A stretch of 64,000 nucleotides of DNA from Sphingosinicella sp942492965 (GCA_942492965.1 OW818656.1:2232001-2296000), one strand, 5' to 3'. Shown: positions 8,017-17,263, counted from the first letter of the stretch. Notes: generated from the letters alone by a model not told the origin. A program made the numbers and translations.

Positions 8017-9765
8017 ATGATGAAAAAGACACATCTTCTATTGCTGTCACTGATCCTCATGGGAGGTCAGGCGGCGGCGCAACCAGCTGCCGATGACGCC
8101 GATCTCATTCTGACCAATGGCAAGATCTATACGGTTAACGCGGCACAACCGTGGGTCGATGCGGTGGCCATCAAGGGGGGGAAGCTGATTTATGTCGGCA
8201 CCGCCGCCGGTGCTGGGCAGTATCGTGGCGCCAAGACCCAGGTCATCGACCTGCATGGCAAGATGGCCATGCCCGGACTCAATGATCTGCATGTCCATCC
8301 CCTTGAAGCTTATCGGAACCGGCTTTTCGAATGTCAGTTCCCGCAAACCTACACAGCCGATCAGATGGCCCAAAAGATAAGTGGCTGCGTGGCCAGCAAT
8401 CCCGATGCTACTTGGATTGTCGGTGGCCAGTGGGAAACCAATTTCTTCGAAAACAACAAGATCGCATCCCCGCGCGAATGGCTGGACAAGATCTCGGGCG
8501 ACAAGGCCGTCCTGCTGCGCGACAGCTCCTTCCATAACCACTGGGCCAACAGCAAGGCCCTAGCTATTGCCGGCATCGACCGCGACACCCCCGATGTCAG
8601 TGGCGGCGAGATCGTGCGCGACAAGGCGACGCGGGTCCCCAATGGCCTGCTGTTTGAACGAGCAGCCGATCTCGTGGTTGCCAAGATTCCCAGCTGGACC
8701 CCGGAGCAAAATCAGCGCGCAGCCTTTGAAGGCGTCAACCTCGCCGCCAGTTTGGGCATTACCGGCATAAAGGAAGCCTGGGCTTCCGTTCCCATGGTCG
8801 AGGCCTATAAGGTGGTGCAAGTCAGGGATGGTCTCAATCTTCACCTGAGCGTTTGTCTCGGAGTTGATCCCTTCCTGAACAATGACGAGACGCTCGACAT
8901 GGCCCGTCTCAATCGCGTGCGCCGTGAAAATGCCGGCCCCAATCTCTACACTGATTGCGCCAAGATCGTTCTAGATGGCGTGCCGTCGGCCGCCCGCTCG
9001 GCCGTCATGCTGCAGGACTATGCCTCGGCTTCCCCAGACATGCCGACGACCAAGGGCAAGCTGATCTTTACGCCCGATAAGCTCGATCAGATGGTGGTCG
9101 CGCTTGATCGTGCCGGCATCACGGTCAAAATCCATGCCGCTGGTGACGGATCCCAGCGGGCTGCGCTGGATGCGATCGCTTATGCCCGGAAGGTCAACGG
9201 CAACAGCGGTCTGCGCCACGAACTCGCGCATGCCGGCTTTGTTGATCCGATTGACATTCCCCGTTTCGTCAAACTGAACGCGGTTGCCGAAGTTTCGCCC
9301 TATATCTGGTTTCCCTCGATCAAGACGGAATCGATCGTCCGGACCGTGGGCGAGCGCGGCGAGCATTACTTTCCAGTCAAGACCATGCTGGATGAAGGCG
9401 TCAATGTGGTGGCGGGCAGCGACTGGCCGGCCGGCGCGTTGCCCGACATGAATCCCTGGATCGGCATGGAAGGTTTGATTACCCGCCGCAATCCCTGGGG
9501 CGACTATCCTGGCGTGCTGTGGGCGGAACAGGCGATCACTTTGCCGCAGGCGATCGAGATCTATACCAAAAACGGTGCCCGGGCGCTCAAACTCGGCGAC
9601 GTCAGCGGCTCCATCGAAACGGGCAAATGGGCAGACATGATCGTTCTCGATCAAAACCTCTTTGACATTCCCGCAGAGATGATCAGCGACACCAAGGTCG
9701 ATCTAACCCTGTTCGAAGGCAGGATCGTCTATCGGCGCGCCGCATCCGGGGGGGAGGGCAATTAA
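8017..9765 (+). CDS. Exported amidohydrolase, YtcJ-like
   Basis: A 582-aa member of the amidohydrolase superfamily. The N-terminus MMKKTHLLLLSLILMGGQAA is a signal peptide, so the enzyme should act in the periplasm. DLILTNGKIYTVNAAQPWVD is the usual composite-domain opening, and MPGLNDLHVHP is the HxH metal motif of strand 1. Later HAAGDGSQR and GSDWPAG carry the expected His and Asp of YtcJ-type enzymes. It probably hydrolyses an amide or a related C-N bond before import. It is followed directly by the aldehyde dehydrogenase, whose GTG starts on the base after this stop. The substrate is unknown. Confidence 0.85.
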   Translation: MMKKTHLLLLSLILMGGQAAAQPAADDADLILTNGKIYTVNAAQPWVDAVAIKGGKLIYVGTAAGAGQYRGAKTQVIDLHGKMAMPGLNDLHVHPLEAYRNRLFECQFPQTYTADQMAQKISGCVASNPDATWIVGGQWETNFFENNKIASPREWLDKISGDKAVLLRDSSFHNHWANSKALAIAGIDRDTPDVSGGEIVRDKATRVPNGLLFERAADLVVAKIPSWTPEQNQRAAFEGVNLAASLGITGIKEAWASVPMVEAYKVVQVRDGLNLHLSVCLGVDPFLNNDETLDMARLNRVRRENAGPNLYTDCAKIVLDGVPSAARSAVMLQDYASASPDMPTTKGKLIFTPDKLDQMVVALDRAGITVKIHAAGDGSQRAALDAIAYARKVNGNSGLRHELAHAGFVDPIDIPRFVKLNAVAEVSPYIWFPSIKTESIVRTVGERGEHYFPVKTMLDEGVNVVAGSDWPAGALPDMNPWIGMEGLITRRNPWGDYPGVLWAEQAITLPQAIEIYTKNGARALKLGDVSGSIETGKWADMIVLDQNLFDIPAEMISDTKVDLTLFEGRIVYRRAASGGEGN

Positions 9766-11265
9766 GTGGCTGGGCAATCCAACGCGATTGGGGATCTTCC
9801 CCTTTATCAGAATATTGTCGGCGACCGAAAGGTTGGCGGCCGGCAAGCCGCCTTTCCCACTTATGATCCCTATACCGGCCAGCCCTGGGCGCTAATTCCG
9901 GAATCGTCACCCCATGACGTGGATGCCGCCGTTGCCGCCGCGCACAAGGCTTTCCATGCCCCCGGCTGGCGCGACCTGACCGCCACCGCGCGGGGCAAGC
10001 TTCTAACCCGGCTGGCTGATCTTCTGGCGCGGGATGCCGAAAAGCTGGCGGCGCTTGAGGTGCGGGACAATGGCAAGCTCTATGTCGAGATGCTGGGGCA
10101 ATTGCGCTACCTGCCGGAATGGTACCGTTACTATGGCGGCCTCGCTGACAAGATCCAGGGCGAGGTGTTGCCGATCGACAAACCCGGCATGCATGCCCAC
10201 ACCCGGCGCGAGCCGCTTGGTGTCATCGCATGTATCACGCCGTGGAATTCACCGTTGATGCTGCTGACCTGGAAGCTGGCGCCGGCCCTGGCGGCGGGGA
10301 ACACCTGCGTGATCAAGCCGTCCGAACATGCTTCCGCCTCCACGCTGGCCTTTCTTGAGCTGTTTGAGGAGGCGGGCTTCCCGCCGGGTGTCGTCAATAG
10401 TGTCACCGGCTTTCCCGAACACGTGGGCGTGCCGCTGGTGCGGCACCCGGATGTGCGCAAGGTGGCGTTCACCGGTGGCGAGGCCGGGGGCCTCAGCGTC
10501 TATCGAAGCGCTGCCGAAGGGCTGAAAAAGGTCACGCTGGAACTTGGTGGAAAATCCCCCAACATCGTCTTCGACAATGCGATGCTCGATAATGCCGTTC
10601 ACGGCGTCATTTCCGGTATCTTTGCCGCCAGTGGCCAGACCTGCATCGCTGGCTCACGACTGCTGGTCCAGCGCAATATTCACGACGCATTCGTGGAACG
10701 ACTTGTGGCACTTGCTGCCACCGCGCGTCTTGGCGATCCGCGCTTGATCGAAACCCAGGTCGGCCCCGTCACCACCCTGCCGCAGCGCCAGCGGGTTCTT
10801 GACTATGTGCAGATCGCCCGTGACGAGGGGGCGGAATGCGCCCTTGGAGGCGGTATCCCAGGCGATATGGGCGAAGGCTGGTTTGTCGAGCCGACCATCC
10901 TGACGGGGGTTAACAATCAAATGCGTATCGCAAGGGAAGAGGTATTCGGCCCGGTCCTGGCGGTCATTCCGTTTGATGATGAAGCGGAAGCTCTGTCGAT
11001 CGCCAATGATTCCCCCTATGGCTTGGCTGCTGGTGTGTGGACATCCGACATTGGGTGCGCCTTGCGCATGTCGGAACGGTTGCAGGCCGGCACGATCTGG
11101 ATCAACACCTATCGCGCCGCCAGCTTCCTCGCCCCTTTTGGCGGTTACAAGCAAAGCGGCATCGGCCGCGAAAACGGCCGTGCGGCCATTGATGCCTATC
11201 TACAAACCAAGACAGTCTGGATCGATACCAGCGGCAAGGTCGCCAATCCTTTCGTCATGAAATAA
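9766..11265 (+). CDS. NAD(P)-dependent aldehyde dehydrogenase
   Basis: A 499-aa aldehyde dehydrogenase. Visible motifs are ITPWNSPLMLLTWKLAPALA, KPSEHAS for cofactor binding, the general-base Glu in VTLELGGKSPN and the catalytic Cys in ASGQTCIAGSR, with the EEVFGPVL motif near the C-terminus. The GTG start directly follows the amidohydrolase TAA and is preceded by GGGGGGAGGG. The context (aminotransferase, amidohydrolase) suggests it oxidises the aldehyde left after amine removal or side-chain cleavage. Function as an aldehyde dehydrogenase is secure; the substrate is not. Confidence 0.92.
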   Translation: MAGQSNAIGDLPLYQNIVGDRKVGGRQAAFPTYDPYTGQPWALIPESSPHDVDAAVAAAHKAFHAPGWRDLTATARGKLLTRLADLLARDAEKLAALEVRDNGKLYVEMLGQLRYLPEWYRYYGGLADKIQGEVLPIDKPGMHAHTRREPLGVIACITPWNSPLMLLTWKLAPALAAGNTCVIKPSEHASASTLAFLELFEEAGFPPGVVNSVTGFPEHVGVPLVRHPDVRKVAFTGGEAGGLSVYRSAAEGLKKVTLELGGKSPNIVFDNAMLDNAVHGVISGIFAASGQTCIAGSRLLVQRNIHDAFVERLVALAATARLGDPRLIETQVGPVTTLPQRQRVLDYVQIARDEGAECALGGGIPGDMGEGWFVEPTILTGVNNQMRIAREEVFGPVLAVIPFDDEAEALSIANDSPYGLAAGVWTSDIGCALRMSERLQAGTIWINTYRAASFLAPFGGYKQSGIGRENGRAAIDAYLQTKTVWIDTSGKVANPFVMK

Positions 11266-11568
11266 GCGTGACGTAAGGGCGTCGGTATGGGCCCCAGAGG
11301 GCGACGGCTTCCTGAGCTTCGAGAATGTGCCAGGTGCGTGCGCGGTAAGATCATATTTGGTGGAATCGCCCGTTCCTATCAGGGGTCTCCAATATTTGAT
11401 TTAATGTGACAAGTTATTATCCCCAAATTTCCTAGAATAACATTGCATGCTCACTTCTAAAATTTGGTGAGTGTGTGGGATTAAATGCGCGTCGAGAAAT
11501 TTAATATTTATTTCTTTGAAAAAACAACGTGCAGGGGGCGAAAATAATAAAGCGCAGGAGGGAGTGCT
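11266..11568. promoter_or_regulatory. AT-rich leader of TBDR 1
   Basis: About 300 bases, clearly more AT-rich than the genes around it, with no gene. It contains the inverted repeat CCAAATTT (11423-11430) and AAATTTGG (11460-11467), which could form an RNA stem or regulator site, and several TTATT/AATAA stretches. GGAGGGAG just upstream of ATG 11569 is the ribosome binding site. It is likely the promoter and 5' leader of the receptor gene, making it separable from the upstream operon. Confidence 0.45.
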
Positions 11569-14088
11569 ATGATTTCGAATATTTCATCAAACGACTGTAA
11601 TGGTTGGCGATTTATTGGTGTGCGGGGAGTATTGCTTTCGTCGGTGTTTGGCTTTGGCGCGGCATTCGCGGGAAATGCCGCTTGGGCCGCGCCTGAAGAT
11701 GCCGGCGGCCTACAGGAAATTGAAGAGATTACGGTTACGGCTCAGCGCCATGAACAGGGCATCAACGATGTCGGTATTACGGTCAACGTGATGTCGGGGG
11801 GCATGATTCAGGATCTTGGCGTGCAAACAGCGCAGGATATCGCCAAGTTCGTGCCGGGTCTTCAGGTGAATGAAGCGATTGCGAACGGTGTTCCCGTCTA
11901 TACCATTCGCGGTGTGGGATTTCAGGACTATTATACCGGTGGTTCTTCCACCGTTGGACTCTATTTTGACGGGGTGAATATCCCTTACACCGTCATGAGC
12001 CGTGGCGCTCTGTTTGACGTTGAGCGGGTAGAGGTGTTGCGGGGGCCGCAAGGTGACCTTTATGGACGCAACACAACAGCTGGTCAGATCAATTTCGTCA
12101 GCAAGAAGCCGACGGCCGAATTTGAAGCTGGCCTGAGAACAAGTTTCAGTTCTTATAAGACGATTGACGCTGAAAGCTATATCAGCGGTCCCATCAGTAA
12201 CGGGGTGCGGGGGCGGCTGGCGATGAAGTCGACCCACTCCTATGAAGGCTGGCAGCATAGCCTGACCCGGGATGACGAGCTGGGCGAAAAGAATGTTACG
12301 GCGTTCCGCGGCATTTTGGATATTGATGTCAGCGAGACGACCCGGCTGGAATTGAATGCGCATTACGTTGTCGACAAGTCCGACAACCAAGCGCCGCAGG
12401 CGGTGGATGGCAATATGATCGGGGCCGGACGGTTGGGCCGGTTCGGTTATATTCCGCTTCAGAATTACGCCACCTTTGATCCCGATCATCTGGATGGCGT
12501 GCTGTTCGCCACGCCGCCATGGTTTACGAATGGCGACGCGAAAGCGGCGGACTGGACCAATAGCTGGACGAACCCCATTTCCGGGATCACCTACAATCTG
12601 CGTCCGAAGCGGGATGCCGAATTGTTCGGGGGGTCTATCAAACTGGAACAGGACTTCGGCGGCATGACCCTGACCTCCTTGACCGCCTACGATCATTTCA
12701 CTCGGAACGACGTATTTGATGATGACGGCGGCGCCTTTGTCGATAACGCCAATATCAACGACAGCAATATTTATGTCTTCTCGCAGGAAATCACTCTTTC
12801 CGGCAACAATGACAATCTGACGTGGCTGACAGGCGTATATTATTCCAAAGACAGGGTGAAAGAAAATTACCGCTTCTTCATGCCGGATTCGAGCGCGGGG
12901 TATGGCGCGGTCGTGGTCGGGAGGGCTCCCTTTAACGCCTCGCCGATCCTGCAGCTGGACAGCATTTCGGAGCAGCACACGGAATCATACGCTGCATTTG
13001 GTCACGTTGAGTGGTCATTTGCTGAAAAATGGCGTCTGACAGGGGGCGTTCGTTTCACACATGAGAAGCGATCCTGGACTGGATGTTCAGCGTCTGCTGA
13101 GGATAACACCTGGGGTGCATTCGCCAATTACGCCTTCGGGACAACCCTTCAGCCGGGCGACTGCCTGACGATTGACGACGATCCGAACTCGCCAACCTAT
13201 TTCTTCGATTTGATCGGCACACCGAACGTTAATGACGCCTTCCATCCCTATTCGGATACCATCACGGCGAACAAATGGATGGGCAAGATCGGCCTCGATT
13301 ACCGGGTCACTGAAAATATTCTCGCCTACGCGACCGTATCCCGTGGCTTTAAATCCGGCGGGTTCAACGGCGGCATTACCAGCAGTGCCGGATCGTTGCA
13401 TCCTTATAAACCGGAAGAGCTGAGGGCTTATGAAATTGGCGCCAAGACGACATTGCTGGATAACACCATTCAATTGAACGCCAATGCCTTTTATTATGAC
13501 TATAAGAACAAGCAGGAAAGCGGCTTTGCCGTATCGCCTGTCGGGAACCTTGACGCCCTGACCAATATCGAAAAATCCAGAATTATGGGCGCCGAGTTTG
13601 AATTGGATTGGGTGCCGCTGGAGGGTTTGATGCTTCATGCCGCGGGAACGTGGCTGGATACCAAGACAATCAAGTGGAATGCTATTGATCCCAATCAGAG
13701 CGCTTGGCCCACGGTGGTTTACCGTGATGCGTCCGGCGGCAAGTTGGCGCAGGCGCCGGAATTTTCCTTCATCGTCTCAGCCAACTATCGCCAGCCTGTA
13801 AGCTCGTCGCTGTATTTCGAGGTCGGGGGTGACGCAAGCTATAAGGGTGCCACCCGGGGAGGGGAGAACGGCATTCCTCAGACGGCGGTAACCGCAACGG
13901 AAAGCTATACCATCTTCAATGCCAGACTGGCTTTGGGAAATCTCGACGATCGTTGGAGCGTGCAGCTCTGGAGTCATAATCTGACCAACAAATATTATTA
14001 TCCATCGGCCTTCACTGCCAACGGTCCTTATGTCCGTTACGCTGGCATGCCCCGTACGATTGGCATCACTTTTGACGTTCAATTTTAA
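11569..14088 (+). CDS. TonB-dependent receptor 1
   Basis: An 839-aa outer-membrane receptor for active uptake driven by TonB-ExbBD. A hydrophobic signal segment near residues 20-45 ends at GNAAWA. IEEITVTAQRHE is the TonB-box/plug start, the plug motif VEVLRGPQGDLYGRNTTAG follows near residue 155, and the barrel ends in GITFDVQF with a terminal Phe for Bam assembly. It is longer than the other receptors here. It stands alone behind its own AT-rich leader and ahead of a terminator. By position it may bring in the substrate of the aromatic cluster upstream. Confidence 0.94.
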   Translation: MISNISSNDCNGWRFIGVRGVLLSSVFGFGAAFAGNAAWAAPEDAGGLQEIEEITVTAQRHEQGINDVGITVNVMSGGMIQDLGVQTAQDIAKFVPGLQVNEAIANGVPVYTIRGVGFQDYYTGGSSTVGLYFDGVNIPYTVMSRGALFDVERVEVLRGPQGDLYGRNTTAGQINFVSKKPTAEFEAGLRTSFSSYKTIDAESYISGPISNGVRGRLAMKSTHSYEGWQHSLTRDDELGEKNVTAFRGILDIDVSETTRLELNAHYVVDKSDNQAPQAVDGNMIGAGRLGRFGYIPLQNYATFDPDHLDGVLFATPPWFTNGDAKAADWTNSWTNPISGITYNLRPKRDAELFGGSIKLEQDFGGMTLTSLTAYDHFTRNDVFDDDGGAFVDNANINDSNIYVFSQEITLSGNNDNLTWLTGVYYSKDRVKENYRFFMPDSSAGYGAVVVGRAPFNASPILQLDSISEQHTESYAAFGHVEWSFAEKWRLTGGVRFTHEKRSWTGCSASAEDNTWGAFANYAFGTTLQPGDCLTIDDDPNSPTYFFDLIGTPNVNDAFHPYSDTITANKWMGKIGLDYRVTENILAYATVSRGFKSGGFNGGITSSAGSLHPYKPEELRAYEIGAKTTLLDNTIQLNANAFYYDYKNKQESGFAVSPVGNLDALTNIEKSRIMGAEFELDWVPLEGLMLHAAGTWLDTKTIKWNAIDPNQSAWPTVVYRDASGGKLAQAPEFSFIVSANYRQPVSSSLYFEVGGDASYKGATRGGENGIPQTAVTATESYTIFNARLALGNLDDRWSVQLWSHNLTNKYYYPSAFTANGPYVRYAGMPRTIGITFDVQF

Positions 14089-14138
14089 GGTAATGGGCTG
14101 AAAGTGCTTTCGCACTACTATTCTCGGTGGTTGTTGTC

Positions 14139-14171
14139 GGGGGTCACGCAATTGCGCGACCCCCCTTTTTT
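14139..14171 (+). terminator. Rho-independent terminator after TBDR 1
   Basis: Stem GGGGGTC (14139-14145) pairs with GACCCCC (14159-14165). The loop region itself contains the self-complementary CGCAATTGCG, and six T residues follow at 14166-14171. This is a strong intrinsic terminator and marks the end of the first module. Confidence 0.85.
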
Positions 14172-14308
14172 ATCCATTGCTGTCAGTTTAGCGCAAACGC
14201 GTCTCCATTTTGGAAAGAAATGACGGCGGGAAAAAAGTTGAGGTGATGATGTGGACGGCGCTCTGATTGGCGATTGATTCGAAGCGATCAAGCACAGGAG
14301 CGCCGCCC

Positions 14309-14440
14309 ATGAGTAAACAATCCCCTGATTTGACAAGAGTCGCCACTGTTGGTCTCGATCTGGCCAAGCATGTTTTCTACGTTCATGCGGTTGATGTCGC
14401 CGACCAGCCAGTCATGGCGAAGATGCTGAGGCGACGGGAT
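14309..14440 (+). pseudogene. IS110-family transposase, N-terminal remnant
   Basis: From ATG 14309 the frame reads an IS110-type N-terminus (VATVGLDLAKHVFYVHAVD, with the first Asp of the DEDD RuvC-like site). After about 40 residues the similarity stops and the sequence passes into an IS3 integrase fragment near 14440. The rest of the transposase is absent, so this is a dead remnant created by another insertion or recombination. Confidence 0.7.
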
Positions 14441-14897
14441 GGTGCCGCTGCGACGGTTCCGGTTCAACGACGTGATCGACGTGTTGGCCGACCTGTTCAT
14501 CGAGCATGGGCCGCCTGAACATATCCGGTCCGATAATGGTCCCGAGTTCGTCGCCCATGCGGTGCGAGAGTGGCTGGGTCGGCTCGGTGTCACCACCCTC
14601 TACATCGAACCCGGCAGCCCCTGGGAGAATGGATATATCGAGAGCTTCAATGCCCGCCTTCGCGATGAACTGCTCAATGGCGAGATCTTCTACAGCCTGG
14701 AGGAGGTCCGCTGCGTCACGGGCTGGTGGCGCGAGCATTACAACCGACTGCGCCCACACAGCAGCCTCGGCTACCGCCCTCCAGCCCCGGAAACGATTAA
14801 GATGCCAGCTTGGCCGCTCGGCTCCGCTACGCTCCGCCTCCCGCCCAGGCTGGCATCAGAAATTGAGGTGATCGGGGAAAATTGGTCGACACGGTAA
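14440..14897 (+). pseudogene. IS3-family transposase OrfB, C-terminal remnant
   Basis: This is the C-terminal half of an rve integrase domain: HIRSDNGPEF holds the second catalytic Asp and ENGYIESFNARLRDELLN the Glu, followed by HYNRLRPHSSLGYRPPAPE. The N-terminal half and OrfA are missing, so the element is dead. It differs from the intact element downstream and is therefore a separate insertion. Near its end an inverted repeat GATGCCAGC (14801-14809) and GCTGGCATC (14849-14857) encloses a 39-base GC-rich loop. Confidence 0.8.
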
Positions 14898-14941
14898 GTT
14901 AGTTTTTCCGGCGCATTTCCTTATTGGAGGGAGGTACGTCG

Positions 14942-15223
14942 ATGAAGAAGCAACGGTTTTCGGTTGAGCAGATTGTGTCGGTTTTGAAGCAGGCTGAGAT
15001 GGGTCTTCCGGTTGCGGATTTGATCCGTCGAGTTGGGATCACTGAACAAACTTACTACCGGTGGAAGCGGCAATATGCCGGTCTGGAATCGGATCAAGTC
15101 CGGGAACTGAAACAGGTTCTGGAGGAGAATAATCGGCTCAAGAAGCTGGTAGCCGAGTTGAGCCTGGACAAGGCTGTGCTGCAGGATGTTCTGTCAAAAA
15201 AGTTCCCCGGCCAGCGCTCATGA
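14942..15223 (+). CDS. IS3-family transposase OrfA
   Basis: A 93-aa helix-turn-helix protein: KQRFSVEQIVSVLKQAEMG starts the HTH_Tnp_1 domain, and a leucine-zipper-like coiled coil follows (RELKQVLEENNRLKKLVAEL). It binds the IS ends and supplies the N-terminus of the OrfAB transposase by frameshifting. The ATG at 14942 follows GGAGGGAGG. Its length and character match the IS407 group. Confidence 0.85.
   Translation: MKKQRFSVEQIVSVLKQAEMGLPVADLIRRVGITEQTYYRWKRQYAGLESDQVRELKQVLEENNRLKKLVAELSLDKAVLQDVLSKKFPGQRS
15196..15202 (+). promoter_or_regulatory. Programmed -1 frameshift heptamer AAAAAAG
   Basis: A AAA AAG lies near the end of OrfA in exactly the phase needed: AAA and AAG are zero-frame codons at 15197 and 15200. 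The -1 frame is open from here into OrfB, whose own ATG is at 15220. This is the classical IS3-family slippery site used to make the OrfAB fusion transposase. Confidence 0.75.
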
Positions 15224-16065
15224 AAGAAGTTGTAGCTTATGTCGTGGCGTCTCACGGCTACAGCGAGCGCAAGGCCTGTCTGGTGACACGACAGCATCGA
15301 TCGACACAGCGTAGCCCGAGCAGGCGAGACCCGCGCACTGCGGTCCGGCAGCGAATGCACGAGATCGTGGCGACGCGGATCCGGTATGGCTATCGCCGAG
15401 TGCATATCATGCTGAAGCGCGAAGGCTGGCGGGTCGGCAAGAACGTCGTGTACCGGCTGTATCGCGAAGAAGGCTTGGTTTTGCGGACAAAACAGCCCCG
15501 CCGGCGCAAGATGATCGTGCACCGGCAAGCCCGGCCTAAGCCGCAGCGGCCGAATGAGGCGTGGAGCCTGGATTTCGTCCACGACCAGCTGAGCGATGGG
15601 CAGAAGATCCGTATGCTGACGGTCGTCGATGTGTTCAGCCGCGAGGCGCTGGCGATTGAGGTCGGCCAGCGTCTACGCGGCGAGCATGTCGTTGAGGCGC
15701 TCAACCGTCTGGCCCGGCAGCGCGGAGCGCCTAAATATCTGTTTGCCGACAATGGCGCGGAATTTACCGGCCGCCTGGTCGATCTATGGGCGTATCATCA
15801 TGGTGTGCGGATCGACTTCAGCCGGCCCGGGAAACCCACCGACAATGCCTATATCGAGACGTTCAACGGGTCGCTCCGGGACGAATGTCTCAATGTTCAT
15901 TGGTTCGCCTCGCTGCCCGAGGCGAAGCGGCTGATCGAGGCCTGGAGGCGAGACTACAACGTTAGCCGTCCTCACATGGGTCTTGGCAATCTGACCCCGG
16001 CAGAATATCTTGCCAGGTCAGAAACTTGGCCTACCCCGATCGGGGTAGGCCAAGCCGGAAGCTAA
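15220..16065 (+). CDS. IS3-family transposase OrfB (integrase core)
   Basis: A 281-aa DDE integrase. HTH_21-type residues (YGYRRVHIMLKREGW) come first, then the rve core with Asp in WSLDFVHD, Asp in FADNGAEFTG and Glu in NAYIETFNGSLRDECLN, so the DDE triad is complete. It lies in the -1 frame relative to OrfA and overlaps it by four bases. The reading frame has no interruption, so the element could still be active. Confidence 0.87.
   Translation: MKEVVAYVVASHGYSERKACLVTRQHRSTQRSPSRRDPRTAVRQRMHEIVATRIRYGYRRVHIMLKREGWRVGKNVVYRLYREEGLVLRTKQPRRRKMIVHRQARPKPQRPNEAWSLDFVHDQLSDGQKIRMLTVVDVFSREALAIEVGQRLRGEHVVEALNRLARQRGAPKYLFADNGAEFTGRLVDLWAYHHGVRIDFSRPGKPTDNAYIETFNGSLRDECLNVHWFASLPEAKRLIEAWRRDYNVSRPHMGLGNLTPAEYLARSETWPTPIGVGQAGS
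16025..16054. repeat. 30-bp perfect palindrome at the end of OrfB
   Basis: The segment from CTTGGCCTACCCC through central GATC to GGGGTAGGCCAAG is its own reverse complement over 30 bases without mismatch. It lies inside the last codons of OrfB. It could act as a bidirectional hairpin that blocks transcription in or out of the element, or be a protein-binding site near the right end. There is no T-run after it. Confidence 0.8.
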
Positions 16066-16394
16066 CGCCGGACCCGGACCACCATTCCCAAGCGCTTCAA
16101 AATCCAGATCAGCTAACTATGCAACCGGACCAATCATCGCGGGCAGTCCATCACCTTGTACGAGCTCGCACAGGCGCTCGGCGTGCACCATTGCGAGCTC
16201 GTAGCGACGCCGACAGGTAGGCAACACCTAGCGTCCGGCATTTCCACACGGTGGATCAATCCGACACCGATTTGATCCGCCATTTTCGTCCTGAATCGGG
16301 TCTCCACGGTTGTCCGAGTGGTACAGCCGAAGAGTATCAAGTCAAACGGGCGTAGCGTTTGCGCAGTTGGTTCCGCCTTCCGAAAGTGACAGGC
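16066..16394. other. Gene-free junction between the IS and the SDR module
   Basis: About 330 bases hold no gene I can support. Short frames on both strands do not resemble known proteins, and the base composition looks patchy, as expected for scarred flanks of insertion sequences. No terminator for the minus-strand operon that ends at 16395 was seen. Confidence 0.4.
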
Positions 16395-17237
16395 TCACAA
16401 CCCCATCGGAAAACCGCCCGAAACGGGCACGGCAAGACCTGTCAGAAACCGGGCGCCCGGACCGGCCAGAAAGGCCACGACGTCGCCGACCTCCTCGGGC
16501 GTGCCGCATCGACGCAGCGCGGCAGGGGCCGACATCATCTGTTTGGCCTCTTCGAAGCTGACGCCGTGCTCACGGGCCATCATCTCGGCCTCTGTCACGC
16601 CCATCTGCGTCTGGATCATGCCGGGGCAGATCGCGTTGCAGCGAATCCCGTCGCCGCCGAACTCTGCGGCGATGGTCTTGGTGAGGCCGATAACAGCGTG
16701 CTTCGTTGTCGTATAAGCGCTGTAGCCGGCAACTGCCGTGATTCCCAAAAGCGACGAGTTGTTGACGATCGCGCCGCCGCCGCGTGCCCGCATGACCGGA
16801 ATGGCCGCACGGCAGGTGTTGATCATTCCCTGCACATTGACGGCGAAGCTGAGCCCCCAATCCGCGTCGCTCACCTCCAGAAACGGGGCGGCACCCGCGA
16901 CCGTGCCGGCATTGTTGAACAGAATGTCGATCCCGCCGAAGCGGTCGGTACAGTCCGCCATCGCCGCCTCGACCTGTGCACGATCGGTCACATCCACCGC
17001 GACGGCATGGGCATCCCCGCCAGCGGTGCGGATTTCCGCAACGAGTCGTTCCAGCTCTTCCGGGCTGTCCCCGACCGTGAGCGCACCCCAATGCAATTCC
17101 GGCCGAGCGCGGCAGAGATCCGACAAGATCACGGTAGCGCCCCTGGCCGCCAGCGTTGCCGCAGTAACGGCGCCCATGCCGCGGGTCTTTCCCGCTCCGG
17201 TGATGAATGCCACCTTGCCGGCGAGTTCCTTTTCCAT
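16395..17237 (-). CDS. Short-chain dehydrogenase/reductase A
   Basis: A 280-aa classical SDR with the cofactor loop TGAGKTRGMG, the NNAG motif, and catalytic Ser-Tyr-Lys (NSSLLGITAVAGYSAYTTTK). The insert between beta2 and alpha3 (LHWGALTVGDSPEELERLVA) is typical of the mycofactocin-like or 3-oxo-acyl SDR type. The start at 17237 is chosen because GGAAGGA lies a few bases upstream. It is last in the minus-strand operon with FMO, receptor, formamidase-like protein and a second SDR; it probably oxidises or reduces a hydroxyl group of the module's substrate. Confidence 0.87.
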   Translation of the reverse strand: MEKELAGKVAFITGAGKTRGMGAVTAATLAARGATVILSDLCRARPELHWGALTVGDSPEELERLVAEIRTAGGDAHAVAVDVTDRAQVEAAMADCTDRFGGIDILFNNAGTVAGAAPFLEVSDADWGLSFAVNVQGMINTCRAAIPVMRARGGGAIVNNSSLLGITAVAGYSAYTTTKHAVIGLTKTIAAEFGGDGIRCNAICPGMIQTQMGVTEAEMMAREHGVSFEEAKQMMSAPAALRRCGTPEEVGDVVAFLAGPGARFLTGLAVPVSGGFPMGL

Positions 17238-17263
17238 ACACGTCCTTCCCTTTGGCTGCGTCC

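Larger units (their letters stand above)
14898..16080 (+). mobile_element. IS3-family insertion sequence, IS407-like, apparently intact
   Basis: The element encodes OrfA and OrfB in overlapping frames with a canonical frameshift site. Exact ends are not certain. GTTAGTTTTTCCGGCG just upstream of OrfA and the reverse complement of the bases just after OrfB (GGCGTTAGCTTCCGGC) look like diverged terminal inverted repeats, so the limits given are approximate. No target duplication was identified. Confidence 0.7.
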
